From Flavobacterium lutivivi (GTDB lineage: Bacteria > Bacteroidota > Bacteroidia > Flavobacteriales > Flavobacteriaceae): 64,000 nt of DNA. The notes below the pieces were generated by a model, which saw only the letters and a program-made list of their open reading frames with translations, was not told the origin of the DNA and searched no databases. Shown in pieces: positions 40,161 through 48,569 of the stretch (positions are counted from its first letter, which is position 1; each line of letters opens with the position of its first letter). The stretch is taken from contig NZ_BMIM01000002.1 in assembly GCF_014642275.1 (NCBI RefSeq), positions 341,292 through 405,291 on the forward strand. The letters run 5' to 3'. A program made the translations under genes and the position numbers.

Positions 40161-40929
40161 TGGCTTCAATTTTTTGAGTTAGTTCAATAAATTGCTCAAC
40201 CGAAAGTTGTTCCGGACGCAGTGCAAAGATACTATCTTCTTTTAAATTATCTGATATAATAAGGCTTTTTAAACTGTTTCGAAGGGTTTTTCTTCTTTGA
40301 TTGAAAGCTGTTTTTACTACTGTAAAGAATAGTTTTTCGTTACAAGGTAATTGAAAATTTTCTTTACGTTTCATCCGCATTACACCCGATTTTACTTTTG
40401 GTGGTGGATTGAATACATTTTCATGAACTGTGAAAAGGTATTCTACCTCATAAAAAGCTTGGGCTAAAACAGAAAGAATTCCATAGATTTTACTTCCTTT
40501 TTTCTCGCAAATTCGTTCGGCAACTTCTTTTTGAAACATTCCAGAAAATTCAGGAATTTGATTTCGCATTTCGAGACATTTGAAAACAATTTGAGAAGAA
40601 ATGTTATAGGGATAGTTACCGATTAATGCAAATGGTTTTCCTAGCAAAATTTCATTCAAATTGTATTTTAGAAAATCTTTAGAAATAATTTTTCCGTGTA
40701 ATTTTGGATAGTGTGCATTTAAGTATTCTACAGACTCAGCGTCGATTTCAATTACATAGGTTTCGATATTTTTTTCCAAAAGATATTTGGTCAAAACACC
40801 CATTCCTGGACCAATTTCTAATACTATTTCATAGCCATCCAATTGCAAAGTGTCTGCAATTTTTTTGGCAATATTTTCATCAGTCAAAAAATGTTGTCCG
40901 AGATGTTTTTTTGCTTTTACTTTTTCCAT
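40150..40929 (-). CDS. rsmA: 16S rRNA (A1518/A1519) dimethyltransferase RsmA (KsgA)
   Basis: SAM-dependent dimethylation of two adenines in 16S rRNA. About 259 residues. Motifs: [26 protein letters not shown] (SAM site), the catalytic IGNYPYNIS (NLPY-type), and [16 protein letters not shown] at 40947 would add six residues, but these are encoded by a dispersed repeat (40933-40960), so ATG 40929 ([12 protein letters not shown]) is taken. The stop overlaps mgtE. Confidence 0.96.
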   Translation of the reverse strand: MEKVKAKKHLGQHFLTDENIAKKIADTLQLDGYEIVLEIGPGMGVLTKYLLEKNIETYVIEIDAESVEYLNAHYPKLHGKIISKDFLKYNLNEILLGKPFALIGNYPYNISSQIVFKCLEMRNQIPEFSGMFQKEVAERICEKKGSKIYGILSVLAQAFYEVEYLFTVHENVFNPPPKVKSGVMRMKRKENFQLPCNEKLFFTVVKTAFNQRRKTLRNSLKSLIISDNLKEDSIFALRPEQLSVEQFIELTQKIEANAV

Positions 40930-40932
40930 TTT

Positions 40933-40960
40933 GTCATTGCGAGGCACGAAGCAATCTCAC
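40933..40960. repeat. Dispersed palindromic repeat upstream of rsmA (CEARSNL type)
   Basis: The element reads GTCATTGCGAGGCACGAAGC then AATCTCAC, with arms ATTGC (40936-40940) and GCAAT (40951-40955). On the plus strand it would encode CHCEARSNL. From memory this peptide is the tell-tale of a repeat shared by many unrelated bacterial genomes; not checked. It sits 4 bp upstream of the rsmA ATG. Confidence 0.75.
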
Positions 40961-40973
40961 TTTATTTGTTTTT

Positions 40974-41408
40974 TTAAATAAAATCGTGGTCTATCCATAA
41001 AACCCAACCATCACCAAGTCCATAAGTGTCAACCATTCCACCTTTTTGAATATAGTTTTTAGATGATCTTTCACTTGGACATCCTTCTTTAACTATAAAT
41101 ATGTGAACCGAATTGTCCCATAATAATTCAAAAGTCACATCAAATTTTTCACAATCGATTTTATCAATATTATCTAATTTGATTTCTAATTTTTCTAAAT
41201 TTTCAAGTATCGATTTTTCAATACTATTTTTATTTATAAAATGACCAGATTGATTCGTTAGGCTTTTGTCATTTAAAATGAGTGAAACTAATTTTTCAAA
41301 TTCTGGTTTGTTTTCTAAAAATCTATCCTTAATATTTGCATTGTCAGATTCCGTAAAACCACAAGAAAAAGATAAAAAAGAAACAATAATTACTATGAAG
41401 TATTTCAT
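40974..41408 (-). CDS. Hypothetical small lipoprotein
   Basis: 144 residues with a signal peptide and lipobox FLSFSC-G, so probably lipid-anchored in the envelope. The rest is charged and has no recognised domain; a Cys pair (CEKFD, EGCPSE) may form a disulfide. A dispersed repeat separates it from rsmA, and its start abuts the stop of the DUF4286 gene (1 bp gap), so the two are probably co-transcribed. Confidence 0.7.
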   Translation of the reverse strand: MKYFIVIIVSFLSFSCGFTESDNANIKDRFLENKPEFEKLVSLILNDKSLTNQSGHFINKNSIEKSILENLEKLEIKLDNIDKIDCEKFDVTFELLWDNSVHIFIVKEGCPSERSSKNYIQKGGMVDTYGLGDGWVLWIDHDFI

Positions 41409-41409
41409 T

Positions 41410-41721
41410 TTAATGTTCGCTTATCAACTCCAATTCTGTTCTAAATGCCAACATTTTATCACCAAAAAGTTTTAAACCTTCTTCTCGAAGTCTTGGAGCA
41501 TCTTCGTCGTAATATTTTTGCAATGTTTCTTTACTGTCGGTTGTGTATTGGATAGAATAAGTGGTTCCGCCCATTTCTTCTTCGACCAAAACTTTAACCA
41601 TTCTTGCAGCCGAAAATTTACCCGTTGCCAAAACGTCTTTTATATGTTTTTCCTGCATCCATTGCATCCATTGGTCGTGAACGCTTTCGTGTATATTGAT
41701 AGTTACGTTGTATAGTATCAT
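41410..41721 (-). CDS. DUF4286 family protein
   Basis: 103 residues with the DUF4286 pattern: MILYNVTINIHESVHDQWMQWM, then HIKDVLATGKF, TTYSIQYTTDS and a C-terminal FGDKMLAFRTELEL. A compact soluble alpha/beta domain of unknown function, widespread in Bacteroidetes. Upstream lies a TPR gene, downstream the small lipoprotein. Confidence 0.88.
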   Translation of the reverse strand: MILYNVTINIHESVHDQWMQWMQEKHIKDVLATGKFSAARMVKVLVEEEMGGTTYSIQYTTDSKETLQKYYDEDAPRLREEGLKLFGDKMLAFRTELELISEH

Positions 41722-41781
41722 TAAATTTAAGATTGTTGATTAACGATTTGAGATTTTAGAATTAAGTATTAAAAACGAAAA

Positions 41782-43560
41782 CTACAAATTAGTATCACCT
41801 CGAAGTTGACGGTATTTTTTCCTAGCTTCTACATAGTAAATGCTGTCTTCGTGGTTCATTATTATTGATTCATAAAGAGGTTTTGCTTTTTCAAAGTCTT
41901 TCAACTTTTCATTATAAATTTCGGCAGAGAAAAAATAAGCCTCGTCTATATAAATGCATTCTTTGTGATTGTTGATAATAGCGGAATAGTTTTCGAGAGC
42001 ATTGGTAAAATCTCCTAATTTTTCATAAATTTTGCCAATTCTCAATAATGTAATTGGTTCAATTTCTTCGCCTTTGTGTTCTTTAAGTATGTTTTGAAAA
42101 GCCGACAAAGCCTCTTGTTTTTTATTTTGAAATAGTAAAAAATCAGCTCGAGCAAATTTTTTCAAAGCTACTTGCGTCGAATCTTCAACGGTGTTATCAC
42201 TAATCAGTAAAAACAAGTCTAAAGCATCATTGGCAATTAATTGTGTTGATGCAGTTTTTAAAATCTTTAACTGATGTGATGCCCATTCAAAATCAGTTTT
42301 ATAGTAACTAGTTTTAGCAGTTTTTAAACTGGCTTCTTGACCAATAACGCTTCCACTCATATCTTCTCCCACTTGCGAATAATAAATGAGTGCTTGATTA
42401 AATTTTTCCTCAAAAAGTAAAATATCTGCAAGTTCCATTTTGATTTCGGCATTTTGATTTTTATCCAAATCCATTTCTAATGCATTTTTTAAAATAGTTT
42501 TTGCCTTTTCTACATTTTTAAGATGAAAAGCCGAGAATTCTGCATCAAGTTTTAATAAAGGAATGGTATATGGACTTATGCCAAATTCTTTTATAAGTCT
42601 TTCTAAATCAGAAGTTATCTGTGGATAATCTTTTTCGGTGGCGTTTTCAATTCTCATTTCGAGCAAATAGCTGTTTGCTTCAATAAGTAATTCAAGATTA
42701 TTTGTGTTTTCTAATACAAAGGTCAAGATTTCTTTGGCCGCTTCAATGTCTTTATCATCCATTGCCATTTGCCCAAGATTTACAATATTAGCAAATGAGT
42801 CAGGACTTCTTTTATAAATGGCTTTCTGCTGAATAAATGCTTTTCCATATTCTTTTAACTGAATAAAATACCAACTTAAAAAATCATTCCAAAAAAGATC
42901 TTGCGTTTTTTGAGCTCTAGTGAGTAACGCTTTCTTGAGCAAATCATTAAAATTTTCATTAGTATCTTCTGTCATAAATCGATTTAGCTGGTTTTGTATA
43001 ATTGGAAGATTTTGCGGATTTTGATAACTTTCATTCAAAAAAGTTTCTAGCATTAATTCGATTTCACCTTTTTGACCATAAAGTACCGCTATTTGAAAAT
43101 TGAAATTTAATTTAGAATCGATAGTTGCAGCTGTTTGATAGGCTAACAAAGCATAATCTGTCAAAGCTTTTCGTTCAAATGTATAGGCAATTCCATAAAC
43201 CTCATTTACATTCTTTTTAATTCTATCTATAGCTTGATCGTAGTATTTCTTGGCCTTTTCAGTGTTTTTTTGTAATTGATAATTGTATCCCAATTCAACT
43301 AAAAGGTTGGCTTGCTTGAATTTATCTAATCTTTCTTGAATTCCTTTTTCTGCCTTGTCAAATTGCTGAAGCTGTTGGTAGCAATCAATTGTTTTTTGAA
43401 AATAAATCATGTTGCCAGGTTGAGATTTTAGCAAATCTTCATAGGAAACCAAGGCTTTTTCAAATTCACCACGGTCAAAATAATTTTGAGCCAATTGTTC
43501 ATTTTGAGCACGAACAAAAAGCGAAAAGAAGATTAATATAGTAACAATGATTTTTCTCAT
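41782..43560 (-). CDS. Secreted tetratricopeptide-repeat protein
   Basis: 592 residues from ATG 43560 (MRKIIVTILIFF); an ATG lies 6 bp earlier. A signal peptide ends near VRAQ, then TPR units run through nearly the whole protein (YFDRGEFEKALVSYEDLL, LVELGYNYQLQKNTEKAKKYY, LLRIGKIYEKLGDFTNALENY). It is probably a periplasmic or surface scaffold; the partner is unknown. It lies between serS and the DUF4286 gene. Confidence 0.88.
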   Translation of the reverse strand: MRKIIVTILIFFSLFVRAQNEQLAQNYFDRGEFEKALVSYEDLLKSQPGNMIYFQKTIDCYQQLQQFDKAEKGIQERLDKFKQANLLVELGYNYQLQKNTEKAKKYYDQAIDRIKKNVNEVYGIAYTFERKALTDYALLAYQTAATIDSKLNFNFQIAVLYGQKGEIELMLETFLNESYQNPQNLPIIQNQLNRFMTEDTNENFNDLLKKALLTRAQKTQDLFWNDFLSWYFIQLKEYGKAFIQQKAIYKRSPDSFANIVNLGQMAMDDKDIEAAKEILTFVLENTNNLELLIEANSYLLEMRIENATEKDYPQITSDLERLIKEFGISPYTIPLLKLDAEFSAFHLKNVEKAKTILKNALEMDLDKNQNAEIKMELADILLFEEKFNQALIYYSQVGEDMSGSVIGQEASLKTAKTSYYKTDFEWASHQLKILKTASTQLIANDALDLFLLISDNTVEDSTQVALKKFARADFLLFQNKKQEALSAFQNILKEHKGEEIEPITLLRIGKIYEKLGDFTNALENYSAIINNHKECIYIDEAYFFSAEIYNEKLKDFEKAKPLYESIIMNHEDSIYYVEARKKYRQLRGDTNL

Positions 43561-43631
43561 AACCAAAAAACAATGTACTAAAATAACACATTTTGTGCCA
43601 GTTTAGTACATTATTGATGTAAGATTAACTT

Positions 43632-44903
43632 TTAATTGATAATATCAAAACCAGTATATGGTCTTAAAACTTCTGGAATAACTATTCCTTCAGGAGTTTG
43701 ATAGTTTTCTATAATTCCTGCAAGAACTCTTGGTAAAGCAAGTGAACTTCCGTTCAATGTATGTGCCAATTGAGTTTTGCCATCTTTTCCTTTGAAACGA
43801 AGTTTTAAACGATTTGCTTGAAAAGTTTCGAAGTTTGATACCGAAGAAATTTCGAGCCATCTATCTTGAGCCGTTGAAAACACTTCAAAATCATAAGTAA
43901 GTGCTGATGCAAAACCCATATCACCACCACAAAGGCGAAGAATTCTAAAAGGCAATTTTAACTCACGCATAATGCTTTTTACATGTTCAACCATTTCGTT
44001 GAGTGCTTCATGTGATTTTTCTGGATGTTCAATTCTAACGATTTCAACTTTATCAAATTGATGTAAACGGTTCAAACCACGAACATGTGCGCCCCAAGAA
44101 CCAGCTTCTCTACGGAAACAAGGAGTGTATCCTGTAGCTAAAATAGGCAAATCTTTTTCTTGTAAAATAACATCACGGTAGATATTGGTCACAGGAACTT
44201 CGGCGGTTGGGATTAAATACAAATCGTCTTTTGCATCATGATACATTTGACCTTCCTTGTCTGGTAATTGTCCAGTACCATAACCTGAAGCTTCATTCAC
44301 AAGATGTGGAACTTGAAACTCTTGATAACCTGCTTCGGTGTTTTTGTCAAGAAAATATGAAATTAAAGCACGTTGCAATTTTGCGCCTTTACCTTTGTAA
44401 ACAGGAAACCCTGGTGCAGTAATTTTAGTACCAAGTTCAAAATCGATTATATCGTATTTTTTTATTAAATCCCAATGTGGTTGCGCACCTTCATGCAAAA
44501 CAGGAATTTCACCTTCTTGAAAAACATTGATATTATCATCTGCTGTTTTTCCTTCGGGAACAATTTCAGCGGGTGTATTTGGTAGCAAATATAATTTTTG
44601 CTGAAGATCATTTGAAAAAATGTCAAGAGATTCCGCAAGTTCTTTGCTGCGTTCTTTTAATGAAGCAGTTTGCGATTTCATAGCTTCAGCTTCTTCTCTT
44701 TTGCCGCTTTTCATCAGTTCTCCAATGGAAGCCGATAGTTTATTGGCTTCAGCCAAGATGTTGTCTAACTCAACTTGAGTGTTTCTTCTTTTTTCGTCTA
44801 ACGAAATGACTTCTTCTACTAATTCTCTAACGTCGAGATTTCTTTTTGCTAAAGCTTTAATTACTTGCTCTTTGTTTTCTCTGATGTGGCTAACTTGTAA
44901 CAT
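43632..44903 (-). CDS. serS: Seryl-tRNA synthetase SerS
   Basis: 423 residues. An N-terminal coiled-coil arm (about 30-105) contacts the long tRNA-Ser arm. Class II motifs follow: motif 2 in PCFRREAGSWGAHVRGLNRLHQF and motif 3 in NGSSLALPRVLAGIIENYQ, with TAEVPVTN for serine binding. A TAAATTTG box at 44933-44926 on the minus strand is the likely promoter. Confidence 0.98.
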   Translation of the reverse strand: MLQVSHIRENKEQVIKALAKRNLDVRELVEEVISLDEKRRNTQVELDNILAEANKLSASIGELMKSGKREEAEAMKSQTASLKERSKELAESLDIFSNDLQQKLYLLPNTPAEIVPEGKTADDNINVFQEGEIPVLHEGAQPHWDLIKKYDIIDFELGTKITAPGFPVYKGKGAKLQRALISYFLDKNTEAGYQEFQVPHLVNEASGYGTGQLPDKEGQMYHDAKDDLYLIPTAEVPVTNIYRDVILQEKDLPILATGYTPCFRREAGSWGAHVRGLNRLHQFDKVEIVRIEHPEKSHEALNEMVEHVKSIMRELKLPFRILRLCGGDMGFASALTYDFEVFSTAQDRWLEISSVSNFETFQANRLKLRFKGKDGKTQLAHTLNGSSLALPRVLAGIIENYQTPEGIVIPEVLRPYTGFDIIN

Positions 44904-44925
44904 GACATTTTCATTTGTAAGGTCG

Positions 44926-44933
44926 CAAATTTA
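44926..44933 (-). promoter_or_regulatory. serS promoter -7 box
   Basis: TAAATTTG on the minus strand, 22 bp upstream of the serS ATG; consensus TAnnTTTG. Confidence 0.55.
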
Positions 44934-45075
44934 GTGAATTGTTTAGTATAAATGATTTTAAAAAAGTATAGATTTTCTTAAAATATGGATATTTTTTTAT
45001 TGTAAAGTAAGTTTTGTGAAAAACTTAATATACAAATAGTTGCTGAATTATTATATTCGCAAAAAAATACCACAA

Positions 45076-46992
45076 ATGAAGAATTTTTATACTATCATAC
45101 TATTTTTTGTAGCTGGAATGATTTTTTCACAAACTACAATTAGTGAAAGACACATGATAGCAGAGTCTGAATTGAAAGCATCTAGTAAGTTAATTAATTT
45201 TCAGGCTAATCCGAATACCGCAAACTATGATATTACCTATCATAAATTAGAATTTACTATAAATCCAAATATTTATTTCATTACGGGGAAAGTTACAACA
45301 ACTTTCAAAGCGTTGAGTAATATGACTACAGTAACATTTGATTTGAGTAATCAATTGGTAGTTAGTAGTGTAAAACAAGGAACAACTACTTTAGTTTTTA
45401 CTCAAAATGCAAACGAGGAACTAGTAATAACGCTACCATCAACCTTAACAACAGGTAATTTTGCAACCGTTGAGATTAATTATTCTGGAGCTCCAGATTC
45501 TGGTGAACAAGCTTTTGTTAAAAGTACTCACAACGGAACGCCAATAATTTGGACACTTTCTGAACCATTTGGAGCAAGAGATTGGTGGCCATGCAAACAG
45601 GATTTAAATGACAAAGCAGATAGTATAGATGTTTTTATAACTGCTCCTTCACAATATGTTAGTGTTTCCAATGGAATTCAAATGGGTACTCCAACGGTTT
45701 CAGGAGCCAATAAAATAACTCATTTTAAACACAATTATCCAATTCCTGCCTATTTAGTAGCTATCGCAGTTACAAATTATCAAGTTTATGAACAAACTGC
45801 TGGGACATCACCAAATACTTTTCCAATTGTAAATTATATATATCCCGAAAACTACTCCTCAGCAGTTAGCCAGTTAGATGAAACAGTTCCAATTATGGAT
45901 TTGTATGAGACTCTATTTGAAACATATCCATTTCATGACGAAAAATATGGTCATGCTCAGTTTGGATGGGGCGGAGGAATGGAACATACGACTGTTTCGT
46001 TTATGGGAGGTTTTAGTCGTGGGTTGATAGCGCATGAATTAGGGCATCAATGGTTCGGAGATAAAATTACTTGTGGCACATGGAAAGATATTTGGCTAAA
46101 TGAAGGATTTGCGACTTACTTGGCAGCTATGGTTATAGAAAATTTTGATGGAATTGACGCTTTTATTGCCGAAAAACAAGACATGATTAACTATATAACT
46201 TCAAGCCCTAGTGGGAATGTTTATTTAACAGATTCGCAAGCCACTAGTGTGAATAGAATTTTTAGCAGTAGGCTTAGCTATGATAAAGGAGCAATGGTTT
46301 TAGAAATGTTGCGTTTCAAAATGGGTGATACTATGTTTTTTCAAGCACTAAGAAATTATTTAGCCGATACCAATTTAGCTTATAAATATGCTGTTACTAC
46401 AGACTTAATTACGCATCTTGAAGCCGTTTATGGACAAAGTTTAACAGAGTTTTTCAACGACTGGATTTACAATCAAGGATACCCAACTTATAACATTACA
46501 GCTCAAAATTGGGGAACAGGACAAGCTCGTTTTGTTGTTAATCAAACGCAATCAGATGCTTCTGTTTCTTTTTTTGAAATGCCTGTGCCAATAAGAATAT
46601 ACAGTTCAAATGGTAGTTCTTATGATTTGGTTTTAGAGAATACATTCAATGGTCAAGAGTTTATTGTAAATGTTCCTTTTCAAATAGCAAACTTAGAATT
46701 TGACCCAGAAAAACATATCATTTCTTTAAATTCTACTACAACATTAGGTAGCGAAACTTTTGATTTAGACAAACAAGTAACAATTTATCCAAACCCAGCT
46801 ACTGATGAGCTAAATATTCAATTACCAACTGATTTTTCAATCAATCAGGTAGTCATTAGAAATAGCTTGGCACAAATAGTATTGATAGGCAAAGAGAATA
46901 AAGTAAACACAAGTATATTGTCATCAGGTGTTTACTTTGTAGAAATTGAAACAGACAAGGGGATTTTCTTCAAAAAAGTAATCATAAACTAG
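45076..46992 (+). CDS. Secreted M1-family aminopeptidase with T9SS sorting domain
   Basis: 638 residues from ATG 45076 (MKNFYTIILFF); the frame opens at 45040, but a TATATTCG box at about 45052-45059 supports the later start. Signal peptide ends near IFSQ. The M1 zinc motif is HELGHQWFGDK from H320 with the second Glu in LNEGFATYLA. The exopeptidase motif, usually GAMEN, reads GGMEH. A C-terminal VTIYPNPATDELNIQL segment marks a type A T9SS domain, so it is exported, unlike cytosolic PepN. Confidence 0.94.
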   Translation: MKNFYTIILFFVAGMIFSQTTISERHMIAESELKASSKLINFQANPNTANYDITYHKLEFTINPNIYFITGKVTTTFKALSNMTTVTFDLSNQLVVSSVKQGTTTLVFTQNANEELVITLPSTLTTGNFATVEINYSGAPDSGEQAFVKSTHNGTPIIWTLSEPFGARDWWPCKQDLNDKADSIDVFITAPSQYVSVSNGIQMGTPTVSGANKITHFKHNYPIPAYLVAIAVTNYQVYEQTAGTSPNTFPIVNYIYPENYSSAVSQLDETVPIMDLYETLFETYPFHDEKYGHAQFGWGGGMEHTTVSFMGGFSRGLIAHELGHQWFGDKITCGTWKDIWLNEGFATYLAAMVIENFDGIDAFIAEKQDMINYITSSPSGNVYLTDSQATSVNRIFSSRLSYDKGAMVLEMLRFKMGDTMFFQALRNYLADTNLAYKYAVTTDLITHLEAVYGQSLTEFFNDWIYNQGYPTYNITAQNWGTGQARFVVNQTQSDASVSFFEMPVPIRIYSSNGSSYDLVLENTFNGQEFIVNVPFQIANLEFDPEKHIISLNSTTTLGSETFDLDKQVTIYPNPATDELNIQLPTDFSINQVVIRNSLAQIVLIGKENKVNTSILSSGVYFVEIETDKGIFFKKVIIN

Positions 46993-47064
46993 CATAAAAT
47001 AATTTATTATAAAAGTGCTTAAAAACATTACTTTTGTACCTCAAAATTTAATGCATAATAATTA

Positions 47065-48411
47065 ATGGAAATAGCGATTAAGTTATCTCAATTTTTATTG
47101 AGTTTATCTATCCTGATAGTCTTACACGAATTAGGTCATTTTATACCAGCAAAACTATTTAAAACAAGAGTAGAGAAGTTCTACCTTTTTTTTGACATCA
47201 AATATTCACTTTTCAAAAAGAAAATTGGCGAAACAGTATATGGAATAGGTTGGTTACCATTAGGCGGATATGTTAAAATATCTGGAATGATTGATGAAAG
47301 TATGGATACCGAGCAAATGCAAGGCGAACCACAACCTTGGGAATTTCGTTCAAAACCAGCTTGGCAAAGATTGATTATTATGTTAGGTGGCGTTACTGTA
47401 AATTTTATTCTCGCGTTTATTATTTACATTGGTATGACTTTTTTCTATGGAGAAAAATATATAGAAAATAGTGAAATCAAAGATGGAGTTTGGGTACACA
47501 ATCCAATTCTTGAAAAAGCAGGCATTCATACTGGAGATAAGTTGGTTTCTATTGATGGTAAATCAATAGAAAAATTTGTGCCTTCTATAAACATGGATGT
47601 TCTTACTGCTAAAGAAATAGTAATTAATAGAGATGGTGAGAATAAAACTATTCAGCTACCTGAAAACATAATTGGAAAATTTATCGACGCTGACAAAAAA
47701 AACCTTATTTCATTAAGAATGCCATTTGTTGTTGGAGGTCTATCAGATGATTCTCCTAATAAAATGGTTCTTAAGCCAAAAGATATTTTTATTTCTTTAA
47801 ATGGACAATCAGCTAAATATTTTGACCATATAGAACAAATTTTAAACTCCAATAAGTCCAAAACTATTGATGGTATTGTTTTAAGAGATAATAAAGAAAC
47901 TAATGTAAAAGTTATCGTTAACGATAAAGGAAAATTAGGTGTAGCTTTAGGAATGATAAATGAAGACAATCTCCAAAAATTAGGATATTATAAATTCAGC
48001 ACAGAAAAGTTTGGTTTTTTTGAATCAATCCCACTAGGAATAGAAAAAGGATTTACACAACTAGAAAATTATTGGAAGCAACTTAAATTAATTTTTAACC
48101 CAAGCACAGGAGCTTACAAAGGAGTTGGAGGTTTTGCGGCTATTTACAACATTTTCCCAGAAACTTGGAGCTGGGAAGTGTTTTGGAGCATTACAGCATT
48201 ACTTTCTATAATGCTTGGAGTAATGAATCTTTTACCAATACCTGCTCTAGATGGCGGACATGTGATGTTTTTAATTTATGAAATGATTTCAGGTAAAAAA
48301 CCTAGTGATAAATTCATGGAAAAAGCACAACTTGTTGGTTTTATTTTACTTATATCGTTGTTATTATTCGCTAATGGAAACGATATTTATAAAGCCATAA
48401 TTGGAAAATAA
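47065..48411 (+). CDS. rseP: RIP metalloprotease RseP (site-2 protease)
   Basis: Inner-membrane zinc protease cutting within membranes, classically in sigma-factor signalling. 448 residues. The zinc motif HELGHFIPAKLF starts at H21 in the first helix, the second metal ligand is in MNLLPIPALDGGHVMF, and a PDZ region lies between (ILEKAGIHTGDKLVSIDGKSI). A TACTTTTG box at 47029-47036 precedes the ATG. It is the last clear core gene before tRNA-Asn. Confidence 0.95.
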   Translation: MEIAIKLSQFLLSLSILIVLHELGHFIPAKLFKTRVEKFYLFFDIKYSLFKKKIGETVYGIGWLPLGGYVKISGMIDESMDTEQMQGEPQPWEFRSKPAWQRLIIMLGGVTVNFILAFIIYIGMTFFYGEKYIENSEIKDGVWVHNPILEKAGIHTGDKLVSIDGKSIEKFVPSINMDVLTAKEIVINRDGENKTIQLPENIIGKFIDADKKNLISLRMPFVVGGLSDDSPNKMVLKPKDIFISLNGQSAKYFDHIEQILNSNKSKTIDGIVLRDNKETNVKVIVNDKGKLGVALGMINEDNLQKLGYYKFSTEKFGFFESIPLGIEKGFTQLENYWKQLKLIFNPSTGAYKGVGGFAAIYNIFPETWSWEVFWSITALLSIMLGVMNLLPIPALDGGHVMFLIYEMISGKKPSDKFMEKAQLVGFILLISLLLFANGNDIYKAIIGK

Positions 48412-48439
48412 AAAAAAATAAAAAATATTTGATTTTTGT

Positions 48440-48469
48440 TTGTAAAAAATAAAAATCATTATATATTTG
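48440..48469 (+). promoter_or_regulatory. tRNA-Asn promoter
   Basis: TTG (48440-48442) and TATATTTG (48462-48469) spaced by 19 bp, 26 bp before the tRNA 5' end. Confidence 0.7.
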
Positions 48470-48495
48470 CAACCGCTTAAAAGATATAAGTATCT

Positions 48496-48569
48496 TCCTC
48501 CTTAGCTCAGTTGGTTAGAGCATCTGACTGTTAATCAGAGGGTCCTTGGTTCGAGCCCAAGAGGGGGAG
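48496..48569 (+). tRNA. tRNA-Asn (anticodon GTT)
   Basis: Acceptor TCCTCCT pairs with AGGGGGA (one T-G pair), D arm GCTC/GAGC, anticodon stem TCTGA/TCAGA with loop CTGTTAA (anticodon GTT), and T arm CTTGG/CCAAG with loop TTCGAGC. Discriminator G at 48569, CCA not encoded. The island begins directly after it, and a recombinase reading frame runs antisense through its 3' half. Confidence 0.95.

Noticed and set aside
40704-41000. Plus-strand frame containing CHCEARSNL
   Set aside because: Runs antisense to rsmA and over a dispersed repeat; the peptide is a by-product of the repeat.
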